Shown: positions 1-6,016, numbered from the stretch's first letter. The stretch is DNA of 6,660 nt from UBA7672 sp036733305 (GCA_036733305.1 DAINAT010000147.1:1-6660), one strand, 5' to 3'. Notes: generated from the letters alone by a model not told the origin. Made by a program: numbers and translations.

Positions 1-827
1 GCGGCGTTGCCTTCACGGGCTCGACCGAAGTTGCGCGCATCATCAACCGCACGCTGGCTGCCAAGAATGGCCCCATCGCACCGCTCATCGCGGAGACCGG
101 CGGGCTCAATGCCATGTTCTGCGACACCACAGCTCTGAAGGAGCAGGTGGTAGACGACGTGATCATGTCGGGCTTCCGCTCGGCAGGGCAGCGCTGCTCG
201 GCCCTGCGCATCCTCTTCCTGCCGCACGAAACCGCTGACGACATCGTCGAGATGATCAAGGGCGCCATGGATGTGTTGGTCATGGGCGATCCCGCCGATC
301 CCTCCACCGATGTCGGCCCGATCATCGATGCCGAGGCGCGCAAGACACTGGACGATCATCTCGCGAAGATGACGGCGGCAGGTTTCGGTACATATCAGCG
401 CGACATCGGCGCCTTGCGCGAGACGGGCACATTCTTCGGCCCCGCCATCGTAGAACTCCCGAGCCTGTTGCACATCGACAAGGAAGTGTTCGGCCCGATC
501 CTGCACGTCATTCGCTACGACCCGGATGATATCGAGAGGGTCGGTGGCGAACTCTCTGCCAAAGGCTATGGCCTTACGCTCGGCGTGCATTCGCGCCTTG
601 AGGGCTTCGCCGAGAAGGTGAAGGCCACGGTGCGTGCGGGCAATGTCTATGTGAACCGCTCGATCATCGGCGCGGTGGTGGGCGTGCAGCCGTTTGGCGG
701 ATCGGGCCTGTCAGGCACCGGCCCCAAGGCGGGCGGGCCGCACTATCTCGCGCGCTTCGCGACAGAGAGGACGGTCACCGTGAACATCGCCGCGCAGGGC
801 GGAGATCCGACGCTGCTGAACCTTTAG
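1..827 (+). CDS. putA: Bifunctional proline dehydrogenase/P5C dehydrogenase PutA, C-terminal part (5' end outside window)
   Basis: Reading starts at base 3 (GVAFTGSTEVARIINR) and ends at the TAG at 825-827, giving about 274 visible residues. This is the aldehyde dehydrogenase half that oxidises L-glutamate-5-semialdehyde (from P5C) to glutamate with NAD+, the second step of proline catabolism, in the cytoplasm or at the inner membrane. Visible signatures are the catalytic-base motif ETGG (Glu codon 93-95), the nucleophile motif SAGQRCSALR (Cys codon 195-197), the EVFGP motif, and the C-terminal VQPFGGSGLSGTGPKAGGP block, which is typical of PutA-type rather than generic ALDHs. The protein stops shortly after the ALDH fold (ending DPTLLNL), with no long C-terminal extension. 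The proline dehydrogenase half is not in the window, so a stand-alone P5C dehydrogenase cannot be excluded; the PutA call is from sequence resemblance. It converges with the amidohydrolase gene downstream. Confidence 0.9.
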   Translation, partial: GVAFTGSTEVARIINRTLAAKNGPIAPLIAETGGLNAMFCDTTALKEQVVDDVIMSGFRSAGQRCSALRILFLPHETADDIVEMIKGAMDVLVMGDPADPSTDVGPIIDAEARKTLDDHLAKMTAAGFGTYQRDIGALRETGTFFGPAIVELPSLLHIDKEVFGPILHVIRYDPDDIERVGGELSAKGYGLTLGVHSRLEGFAEKVKATVRAGNVYVNRSIIGAVVGVQPFGGSGLSGTGPKAGGPHYLARFATERTVTVNIAAQGGDPTLLNL

Positions 828-835
828 TGGCTTAT

Positions 836-884
836 GCCCTCGTCCTTCGAGACGCAGACTTCGTCTGCTCCTCAGGATGAGGGC
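836..884. repeat. Intergenic palindromic repeat, type 1
   Basis: This palindrome begins 8 bases after the putA stop. An outer imperfect pair, GCCCTCGTCCTTCGAG (836-851) against CTCAGGATGAGGGC (871-884), encloses a perfect inner hairpin GCAGAC-TTC-GTCTGC (854-868). Dispersed elements of this appearance are common between genes in alphaproteobacteria; that is recalled knowledge, not searched. It has no T-tract, so it is not a classical terminator, although it could slow or stabilise the 3' end of putA mRNA. Only one copy is in this window. Confidence 0.7.
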
Positions 885-897
885 TAAATTCGTGGAT

Positions 898-978
898 CGT
901 AGGGTGCATTGAAGCGAAGCGTAAATGCACCGCAAGCGTTCGACGTCAGCAGGGTGCATCTGAAGATGCACCCTACGG
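898..978. repeat. REP-like element, type 2 (composite of two hairpins)
   Basis: Two hairpins share the same core. The first is GGTGCATT (903-910) with AATGCACC (924-931) and a 13-nt loop. The second is AGGGTGCATC (951-960) with GATGCACCCT (965-974) and the loop TGAA, a perfect 10-bp stem. In addition, CGTAGGGTGCAT (898-909) is a perfect 12-bp inverted repeat of ATGCACCCTACG (966-977), so the whole unit can fold on itself. The same GATGCACCCTACGG core reappears at 6081-6094. The element lies between the convergent ends of putA and the amidohydrolase gene and could act as a bidirectional 3'-end structure (inference). Confidence 0.75.
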
Positions 979-992
979 ATCGGTGCTTGCAG

Positions 993-2330
993 TTACTGTT
1001 TGTAGACCTTGCCCTTGGCCATCACGAAGTCGACCGACTCCAGCTCGCGCACATTGTTCAGCGGATCGCCGTCGACGGCGATTATGTCTGCGACCTTGCC
1101 CGCTGTGATCGAGCCGATCTCTGCCGTCAGGCTGAAGTGATCGGCGGCGCCGACGGTGGCCGCCTGGATCGACTGTAGCGGCGTCATGCCGGCCTTCACC
1201 ATCAGCGCAAATTCCTGCGCGTTGTCGCCGTGGGCGGAGACGCCGGTGTCGGTGCCGAAGGCGATCTTCACGCCGGCCTTGTGCATGCGGCTCAGCATGT
1301 CGAGCATTTTCGGGCCAGCCTCTTTCGCCTTCGCGATTTGCGCGGGCTGAAGGAATGTGCCCGGGCGGTTGGCTTCGCGCACGACGAAGTCGCCTGCCAG
1401 CAGGGTGGGGATCAGATAGGCGCCGTTGGCCTTGTAGAGCTTGGCTGACTCTGCGTCCGAGAACGTGCCGTGCTCGATCGAGTCGCCGCCTGCGCGTAGG
1501 AAGGAGTTGATGCCGTCGACGCCGTGTGCGTGTGCGGTCACTTTGCGGCCCATCGCGTGAGCGGCCTGCACGATGGCTTTCAGTTCTTCGTCCGTGAATT
1601 GCTGGGCGAGACCCGCCGCCGTGTTGGAGAGTACGCCGCCGGTTGCGGTGATCTTGATGATGTCAGCGCCATCGCGCACGCGCTCGCGAACTGCGCGTGT
1701 GCAGTCTTCCACGCCCGAGCACACGCCGGGCGGACGGAGGATAAGCGCCATGCTGCGCGGCATGCCGTTGGCGTCGCCATGTCCGCCATGCACGCTGAGC
1801 GCGCCCGCTGATGCGATGATGCGCGGGCCGGGGATGATGCCGCGCGCGATGCCGTTGCGCAGGGCGAGGATCGCATCTGCGTCGGCGCCGAGATCGGCGA
1901 CTGTTGTGAAGCCGGCGAGCAGCGTCTTCATGCCGAAGCCTGCGCCATCGATTGCCTGATCGGCACTGGTCTTGATGAATTCGTCGACGCGCGAGTCCGG
2001 GCCTTGCTCGCCGGTGATGTGGACGTGGCTGTCGATCAGGCCGGGCAGGACGAAGCGGTTCTTGAGGTCGACCACGACTGCGCCGTTGGCCGGCTGCGAG
2101 TAGCCTGCCGTGATCGAGATGATGCGCCCGTTGCGCACGAGGATGGATTGTTCGGTCAGCACGCGGCCGCTGGCCGGTTCAGCCAGAACGCGGCCGGCGT
2201 AGATCAGCGTGTCGGGTGTTGCGGCTGGGGGCTGCTGCGGCGCTGGCGCTGCGACCGCGATCAGGCCTGCGCAGGCGGCGACTATAGCCGCCGCACTGAT
2301 GATGAGAGTCCGCTTTTTGCTTGTGATCAT
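993..2330 (-). CDS. Exported metal-dependent amidohydrolase (imidazolonepropionase/Xaa-Pro dipeptidase-like)
   Basis: The 445-aa product belongs to the amidohydrolase superfamily (TIM barrel with flanking beta-sandwich, COG1228-like). Numbered from the 2330 start, the metal and active-site motifs are DSHVH (His102, His104), IIKITATGG (Lys226, likely carbamylated), TAHAHG (His267/His269), SIEHGTF (His287) and FGTDTG (Asp361), so the binuclear centre looks intact. Characterised relatives include dipeptidases and carboxypeptidases acting on Xaa-Pro or Xaa-Arg/Lys; the substrate here cannot be read from sequence. The N-terminus MITSKKR followed by a hydrophobic stretch is an export signal. VAAC (Cys20) could be a lipobox, or cleavage could follow AVA. 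The 2330 start is preferred because GGAGGG lies 5 nt upstream and the signal peptide then begins cleanly; a start at 2375 would add 15 residues before it. The gene converges with putA and diverges from the small ORF at 2403. Confidence 0.88.
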   Translation of the reverse strand: MITSKKRTLIISAAAIVAACAGLIAVAAPAPQQPPAATPDTLIYAGRVLAEPASGRVLTEQSILVRNGRIISITAGYSQPANGAVVVDLKNRFVLPGLIDSHVHITGEQGPDSRVDEFIKTSADQAIDGAGFGMKTLLAGFTTVADLGADADAILALRNGIARGIIPGPRIIASAGALSVHGGHGDANGMPRSMALILRPPGVCSGVEDCTRAVRERVRDGADIIKITATGGVLSNTAAGLAQQFTDEELKAIVQAAHAMGRKVTAHAHGVDGINSFLRAGGDSIEHGTFSDAESAKLYKANGAYLIPTLLAGDFVVREANRPGTFLQPAQIAKAKEAGPKMLDMLSRMHKAGVKIAFGTDTGVSAHGDNAQEFALMVKAGMTPLQSIQAATVGAADHFSLTAEIGSITAGKVADIIAVDGDPLNNVRELESVDFVMAKGKVYKQ

Positions 2331-2335
2331 GTCCG

Positions 2336-2341
2336 CCCTCC
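2336..2341 (-). promoter_or_regulatory. Ribosome binding site that decides the amidohydrolase start
   Basis: On the minus strand GGAGGG sits 5 nt before the ATG at 2330-2328. No comparable purine-rich site precedes the alternative ATG at 2375. This supports the shorter, signal-peptide-first protein. Confidence 0.75.
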
Positions 2342-2402
2342 GAATTCTTGCCGCAAAGCTATCCGCCTTGCCCATGCGTCCGGCAAGGCTGCACTGGATG
2401 GT

Positions 2403-2654
2403 ATGGTGCGGGTGCTGGAGGGCATGGGCTATGAGAAGAATGGCGAGCTGAGCCCGACAGGCTTCGTCTGGGAAATTCAGGCCGGACCTGACATGAAAAT
2501 CGCCTACGAGGCGATTGTGAAGGACGGCGTCAGGACCGAGACCGGGACGCGGATTTCGAAGGGCGGAGCGCCCGTGAAGTTCATCGAATTCTCGGTGGCG
2601 CGTCTCGGCGACACGGCCTGGCCTGCGGCTGGAGTGGTATTGCCCAAAGGCTGA
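2403..2654 (+). CDS. Small hypothetical protein, possibly 5'-truncated
   Basis: The 83-aa product starts MVRVLEGMGYEKNGELSP and ends AGVVLPKG. I do not recognise the family. Third codon positions are G/C-rich as in the neighbouring genes, and the composition is ordinary (mixed charged and hydrophobic, with no signal peptide or membrane segment), which favours real coding sequence. The start is doubtful: there is no good Shine-Dalgarno sequence before 2403. The frame stays open upstream and reads plausibly protein-like (AIRLAHASGKAALDG) back to about 2352, but no ATG, GTG or TTG occurs in frame between 2331 and 2403. It may therefore be the surviving 3' part of a longer gene interrupted near the amidohydrolase promoter, or a short gene using this ATG. 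It runs divergently from the amidohydrolase, with starts 73 bp apart. Function unknown. Confidence 0.42.
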   Translation: MVRVLEGMGYEKNGELSPTGFVWEIQAGPDMKIAYEAIVKDGVRTETGTRISKGGAPVKFIEFSVARLGDTAWPAAGVVLPKG

Positions 2655-2679
2655 AAAGCCCTTGTCTTCCTGCGTTCAG

Positions 2680-2760
2680 CGCTCTGACCGATCGGGGTTC
2701 GGCGGCCCGTGGCGGCTCTCGCCCCCAGAAGGTCCTGAACCCCGAGTCGATCGGAGAGCG
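2680..2760. repeat. Large imperfect inverted repeat between the small ORF and nrdA
   Basis: Three stacked perfect segments pair: CGCTCT (2680-2685) with AGAGCG (2755-2760), CCGAT (2688-2692) with ATCGG (2750-2754), and CGGGGTTC (2693-2700) with GAACCCCG (2737-2744). Bulges are GA on the left and five bases on the right. The 36-base apex is itself GC-rich. There is no T-run after it, so it is not a typical intrinsic terminator. It could be a structured 3' end, a repeat element or part of a small RNA; nothing visible decides this. Confidence 0.6.
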
Positions 2761-2781
2761 GGGCCTATGGGGCGCCAATAG

Positions 2782-2796
2782 TTAATGAGATATAAA
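2782..2796 (+). promoter_or_regulatory. CtrA-like binding site upstream of nrdA
   Basis: TTAATGAGATATAAA matches the CtrA consensus TTAA-N7-TTAA at 7 of 8 defined bases. It lies about 180 bp before the nrdA start, far from the probable transcription start. CtrA control of cell-cycle genes is established in Caulobacter; a role here is inference and the match could be chance in an AT-rich patch. Confidence 0.3.
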
Positions 2797-2813
2797 TCCC
2801 CCGATTTCTTGTC

Positions 2814-2822
2814 CGTGGATAA
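2814..2822 (-). promoter_or_regulatory. DnaA-box-like site upstream of nrdA
   Basis: On the minus strand this reads TTATCCACG, 8 of 9 bases of the DnaA box TTATCCACA. DnaA binding upstream of nrdAB is established in E. coli. A GANTC methylation site follows at 2830-2834. The single box and its position are suggestive only. Confidence 0.4.
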
Positions 2823-2873
2823 GCGAAAAGATTCCCGCCTCGGGTGTGTTGACGGTCCATTAGGGATGTGGCG

Positions 2874-2921
2874 ACACTATATGTAGCGTCGGGGCTGGCG
2901 CGGGACACCAATCAGTTGGGT
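2874..2921 (+). promoter_or_regulatory. Tandem NrdR-box-like sites controlling nrdA
   Basis: The first site, 2874-2889 (ACACTATATGTAGCGT), matches the NrdR consensus acaCwAtATaTwGtgt at 14 of 16 positions. The second, 2906-2921 (CACCAATCAGTTGGGT), keeps both palindrome arms (CAAT...TTG) but loses the central bases. Their starts are 32 bp apart, about three helical turns, as expected for the paired boxes bound by the NrdR repressor. The nrdB promoter region has a pair with the same spacing. No convincing -10 element was found; TTGACG at 2849-2854 is a possible -35. Confidence 0.72.
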
Positions 2922-2974
2922 TTCGCCGGTTCTGGCCGAGATTAACTATTTTTGGCCTCTAACGAGAGAATTCG

Positions 2975-4840
2975 ATGTCCGCAGAAGCCGTTAAGACCGC
3001 AGAAAAGCCTGCTGACCGCCGTGGGAAGCCCAAGGCGCAGTCGGGTCTGCGCGTCGTTGAAGGGATCAAGATCGACCCCTCGCGCGACGCTCTTCTGACC
3101 GATTTCGGCAAGAAGACGCTGGATGACCGCTACGTCCTGCCGGGCGAAAGCTATCAGCAAATGTTTGCCCGAGTCGCTCTCGCCTATGCTGACGCGGATG
3201 ATGCCGGGCATGCGCAACGGATTTACGACTACATCTCGAAGCTCTGGTTCATGCCGGCGACCCCGGTTCTCTCGAATGGCGGGGCCGATCGCGGCCTGCC
3301 GATCTCGTGCTTCCTGAACGGCGTCTCCGACTCGCTCGACGGCATTGTCGAGACCTGGAACGAGAACGTCTGGCTGGCCTCGAACGGCGGCGGTATCGGC
3401 ACCTATTGGGGTGATGTCCGCTCGATCGGCGAGAAAGTCGGTCAGAACGGTCAGACCTCGGGAATCATCCCGTTCATCCGCGTGATGGATTCGTTGACCC
3501 TCGCGATCAGCCAAGGCTCGCTGCGCCGTGGCTCGGCGGCCTGCTATCTCGACATCTTCCACCCGGAGATCGAGGAATTCCTCGAAATCCGCAAAGCGGC
3601 GGGTGACTTCAACCGCAAGTCGCTGAACCTGCACCACGGCATCAACATCACGGACGAGTTCATGGACGCTGTCCGTCAGGACGCGCCGTTCCAGCTCAAA
3701 TCGCCGAAGACGGGCGAAGTGATGAAGGAAGTCTCGGCCCGCAAGCTCTGGCAGAAACTGCTCGAACTGCGCATGGCCACGGGCGAGCCCTACCTGCTGT
3801 TCACCGACACCGTGAACAACGCGATGCCGGCTCACCAGAAGCAGTTGGGCTTCAAGGTTCGCCAGTCGAACCTGTGCTCGGAAATCATGCTCCACACCGG
3901 CCTCGACCATCTGGGCGTCGATCGCACCGCGGTTTGCTGCCTCTCGTCGGTCAACGCCGAGAAGTTCCTGGAGTGGAAGAGCAACGAGATGTTCCTCGAG
4001 GACGTGTTCCGCTTCCTCGACAACGTGCTGGAAGACTTCATCAAGCGCGCGCCGAAAGAGATGGCCCGCGCGGTTTATTCGGCCCAGCGCGAGCGTTCGG
4101 TCGGCCTTGGCCTGATGGGCTTCCACTCGTTCCTGCAGAGCCAGGGCGTGGCGATGGAATCGGCTACGGCGAAGGCCTGGAACAATGTGATGTTCAAGCA
4201 CCTGCGCCGTGGCGCGGATGCGGCTTCGGTGAAGCTGGCGAAAGAGCGGGGCGCTTGCCCGGATGCGGAAGATTGCGGCGTGATGGCTCGCTTCTCCCAC
4301 AAGCTGGCGATCGCGCCGACGGCGTCGATCTCGATCATCTGCGGCGGCACATCGGCCGGCATCGAGCCGATCCCGGCGAACATTTACACGCACAAGACCC
4401 TGTCGGGCTCGTTCTCGGTCAAGAACCCCTTCCTGGAAGAGGTTCTGGAAAAGACCGGCAACAACACGCCGGGCATCTGGGCCTCGATTCTCGAGCACGA
4501 GGGTTCGGTCCAGCACCTCGATTGCCTGTCCGAGCAGGACAAGCTGGTGTTCCGCACCGCCTTCGAGATCGACCAGCGCTGGGTGATCGAGCTTGCGGCT
4601 GACCGGACGCCGTACATCTGCCAGGGCCAGTCCCTTAACCTCTTCCTGCCGGCCGACATCGATAAGTGGGACCTGCACATGCTGCACTGGACGGCATGGG
4701 AGAAGGGTCTGAAATCGCTTTACTATTGCCGTTCCAAATCGATCCAGCGGGCGGGATTCGCCGGTTCGGAGAAAGAGAAAGTCGTCGACTTCGGCGGCAA
4801 GGAACGGACGGACTACGAAGAGTGCCTAGCCTGCCAATAG
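2975..4840 (+). CDS. nrdA: Ribonucleoside-diphosphate reductase, class I, alpha subunit
   Basis: The 621-aa catalytic subunit reduces ribonucleoside diphosphates to deoxyribonucleotides in the cytoplasm, together with NrdB. Key residues can be placed by motif. Cys112 in PISCFLNG and Cys321 in TAVCCLSS are the redox pair. SNLCSE supplies Asn299, the thiyl-radical Cys301 and Glu303. Tyr583-Tyr584 in SLYYCRS is the radical-transfer pair. The C-terminal ECLACQ gives a CxxC shuttle (Cys617, Cys620). The tract SQGSLRRGSAACYLDIFHP is typical of class I large subunits. The N-terminus is a short polar lysine-rich tail of about 25 residues followed directly by the reductase fold, with no ATP-cone; E. 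coli NrdA, which has one, is 761 aa. The ATG at 2975 has GAGAG about 6 nt upstream. A terminator follows at 4885. nrdB lies 1.5 kb downstream on the same strand. NrdR-like boxes precede the gene. Confidence 0.97.
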   Translation: MSAEAVKTAEKPADRRGKPKAQSGLRVVEGIKIDPSRDALLTDFGKKTLDDRYVLPGESYQQMFARVALAYADADDAGHAQRIYDYISKLWFMPATPVLSNGGADRGLPISCFLNGVSDSLDGIVETWNENVWLASNGGGIGTYWGDVRSIGEKVGQNGQTSGIIPFIRVMDSLTLAISQGSLRRGSAACYLDIFHPEIEEFLEIRKAAGDFNRKSLNLHHGINITDEFMDAVRQDAPFQLKSPKTGEVMKEVSARKLWQKLLELRMATGEPYLLFTDTVNNAMPAHQKQLGFKVRQSNLCSEIMLHTGLDHLGVDRTAVCCLSSVNAEKFLEWKSNEMFLEDVFRFLDNVLEDFIKRAPKEMARAVYSAQRERSVGLGLMGFHSFLQSQGVAMESATAKAWNNVMFKHLRRGADAASVKLAKERGACPDAEDCGVMARFSHKLAIAPTASISIICGGTSAGIEPIPANIYTHKTLSGSFSVKNPFLEEVLEKTGNNTPGIWASILEHEGSVQHLDCLSEQDKLVFRTAFEIDQRWVIELAADRTPYICQGQSLNLFLPADIDKWDLHMLHWTAWEKGLKSLYYCRSKSIQRAGFAGSEKEKVVDFGGKERTDYEECLACQ

Positions 4841-4884
4841 ACGTATTGGCTTGAAATACCGGGGATATGTTGCACTGCAACGCG

Positions 4885-4912
4885 AAAGGCGGCCCGAAAA
4901 GGCCGCCTTTTT
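4885..4912 (+). terminator. Intrinsic terminator of nrdA
   Basis: A perfect 10-bp stem, AAAGGCGGCC (4885-4894) with GGCCGCCTTT (4901-4910), has a 6-base loop CGAAAA and runs into TTTTT (4908-4912). It begins 45 bases after the nrdA stop and should separate nrdA from the downstream genes. Confidence 0.92.
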
Positions 4913-4938
4913 GCTTGTGCCAAACGGTAGAGAGTGGA

Positions 4939-4967
4939 TTGTTTGTCGCATGAAGGCGGGTTAAGAT
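4939..4967 (+). promoter_or_regulatory. Possible promoter for the gene at 5090
   Basis: TTGTTT (4939-4944), 17 bases, then TAAGAT (4962-4967) resembles a sigma-70-type promoter placed just after the nrdA terminator. It would give a leader of roughly 115 nt. The hexamers are only moderate matches, so this is a candidate only. Confidence 0.3.
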
Positions 4968-5046
4968 TTCCGCTGGGTAGGCGAAAACACCTTCGCTTAT
5001 GTGGAACGGCCAAGCTGTAGACGCATTATCAGTTTGGTAATTGGGT

Positions 5047-5065
5047 AAGCTCACGGTGTGAGCTT
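5047..5065 (+). promoter_or_regulatory. Hairpin in the leader of the gene at 5090
   Basis: AAGCTCAC (5047-5054) and GTGAGCTT (5058-5065) form a perfect 8-bp stem with the loop GGT. No T-tract follows, and it ends 24 bases before the start codon. It could be an operator for a dimeric repressor or an mRNA structure influencing translation or stability; nothing visible decides which. Confidence 0.5.
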
Positions 5066-5089
5066 CATTGTCTGGGACGAGCAGTTAAG

Positions 5090-5842
5090 ATGATTGCCAG
5101 TCTAGCAGGTACAATAATCGCGGCGTCGTGCCTCGGGTGCGCGACTCCTCCGACCGATGCGGAAGCCATCGTTCTCGAGGTTGGCCCTGTAGATGGGCCG
5201 CAGTCTTTCGCCAATCAAGGGTCTCACCCAGATATCATTTTCACGCAGCCGACTCAGCCGGAAACCGGCCTGCCGCTGCGCGTGGGCGGCGACTTCAGCC
5301 CGACCAACCTTGCCAGCCCGCTGATGGCGGCGCGCTTCGAGGCAATGGACCTCGCCACCCCGCAACCGGTGCGCTCGCTGCGCGGTTCGAGCTGGGGCGG
5401 TGAAGTTTCGTTCGGCGCCTCCGCCGAGAAGACCGGCCTTGGCCTCGACCTTTCGTTCGTTCCGCGCGCCCAGATCCAGCAGGATCGCGCCGGTAACAAC
5501 GTCACCCGTACGGGTGCCGAAGTTCGTTTCGGTACGAACCTCGTCGATCGCGACCTGCGCGGCGTCAACGCTGCTGCCCCGTCCTGGTATTTCTTCGTCG
5601 GCGCCGACAACGAAGCGCTGGTCTGGAACGTGGCCGACAAGAACGCGATGGATGGCGCAAGCCTGCGCGATCAGGCGACGGTTGGCGATCTTCAGGCGGG
5701 TATCGCCTGGTCGACCAGCAAGGGCGCGCAGATGTCGTTCGGCCTGGTCGAGCGCAAGCTGGAATTCAACGACATCGCCGGCGACAAGGATGTGAACCGC
5801 CGCGAGAAGTTTGCTGCGTTCTCGTACACGCTGCACCACTAG
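5090..5842 (+). CDS. Small exported beta-rich (outer-membrane-barrel-like) protein, possibly LpxR/DUF2219-related
   Basis: The product is 250 aa. Residues 1-18 (MIASLAGTIIAASCLGCA) form a hydrophobic export signal that lacks the usual basic start; Cys14 and Cys17 could be lipidation sites but neither lipobox is canonical. Residues 25-100 are proline-rich and loosely structured. From 102 onward about seven alternating, aromatic-edged strands can be seen: WGGEVSFG, GLGLDLSFVP, GAEVRFGTN, SWYFFVGADNEALVWNV, VGDLQAGIAWS, AQMSFGLVERKLEF and FAAFSYTLHH. This suggests a small barrel in the outer membrane. The order GAD..A..WNV / VGDLQAGIAW / ERKLEF resembles the C-terminal part of LpxR-type lipid A deacylases, but it is shorter than my recollection of that family (over 300 aa) and I do not see its N-terminal active-site region, so enzymatic function is doubtful. 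It has its own terminator and weak ribosome binding (GGGA at 5074-5077). It sits between nrdA and nrdB with no evident functional link. Confidence 0.8.
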   Translation: MIASLAGTIIAASCLGCATPPTDAEAIVLEVGPVDGPQSFANQGSHPDIIFTQPTQPETGLPLRVGGDFSPTNLASPLMAARFEAMDLATPQPVRSLRGSSWGGEVSFGASAEKTGLGLDLSFVPRAQIQQDRAGNNVTRTGAEVRFGTNLVDRDLRGVNAAAPSWYFFVGADNEALVWNVADKNAMDGASLRDQATVGDLQAGIAWSTSKGAQMSFGLVERKLEFNDIAGDKDVNRREKFAAFSYTLHH

Positions 5843-5865
5843 AGTTTTGTGGTTTCGAGATTTGG

Positions 5866-5893
5866 AAAGGCCGCTCGCGAGGGCGGCCTTTTT
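5866..5893 (+). terminator. Intrinsic terminator of the barrel-like gene
   Basis: AAAGGCCGC (5866-5874) pairs with GCGGCCTTT (5883-5891), a 9-bp stem around an 8-base loop, followed by TTTTT (5889-5893) and a second T-run at 5895-5899. It starts 24 bases after the stop codon. Confidence 0.9.
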
Positions 5894-5908
5894 GTTTTTG
5901 GCGTTGGG

Positions 5909-5945
5909 GCACCCTACGGGTTTGGGGGTGGTCTTGGGCAGCGGG
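5909..5945 (+). repeat. Degenerate direct repeat, copy 1
   Basis: It begins with the REP-like core end GCACCCTACGG, followed by a T-triplet and G-rich stretch and GGGCAGCGGG. Copy 2 is at 6084-6119, 175 bp downstream, with one single-base gap and about four substitutions. Confidence 0.65.
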
Positions 5946-5955
5946 ACGAGCCGCC

Positions 5956-5984
5956 CCTGGGTCCCGACTTTCGTCGGGAGGAGC
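5956..5984. repeat. Dispersed hairpin repeat, type 3, copy 1
   Basis: CCTGG is followed by the perfect stem TCCCGAC (5962-5968) / GTCGGGA (5973-5979) with the loop TTTC. This matches the look of a very widespread proteobacterial intergenic repeat (CCTGGGTCCC...CGGGA.GAC type), known from general experience rather than a search. Confidence 0.6.
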
Positions 5985-6016
5985 GGGGCGAGGAATGCGC
6001 GGTGGTGGGTGGGGTG

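Larger units (their letters stand above)
2655..2974. other. Intergenic region upstream of nrdA (320 bp)
   Basis: No protein-coding or RNA gene is apparent. The left half carries a large imperfect inverted repeat (2680-2760). The right half carries the nrdA control signals: a CtrA-like site, a DnaA-box-like site, GANTC at 2830-2834 (another at 2744-2748), and two NrdR-box-like sites. The last 50 bases before nrdA are AT-richer leader sequence with GAGAG (2964-2968) as a modest ribosome binding site. Confidence 0.7.

Noticed and set aside
836..978. CRISPR array suggested by tandem palindromic units
   Set aside because: The units differ from each other, there are no regular unique spacers, and there are no cas genes in the window.
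2331..2375. Upstream ATG at 2375 as the amidohydrolase start
   Set aside because: It adds 15 residues ahead of a clear signal peptide and has no ribosome binding site, whereas the ATG at 2330 has GGAGGG 5 nt away.
2849..2883. A complete sigma-70-type promoter for nrdA using TTGACG and TATATG
   Set aside because: The spacing is 23 bases, too long for a functional pair. The -35-like TTGACG may still be used with an unrecognised -10.
2942..4687. A 581-codon open frame on the minus strand, antisense to nrdA
   Set aside because: It lies almost wholly inside nrdA and is a by-product of GC-rich codon use, which removes stops from the complementary frame. Its translation is rich in Arg, Val and Leu with no recognisable motif, whereas nrdA on the other strand has every class I active-site residue.
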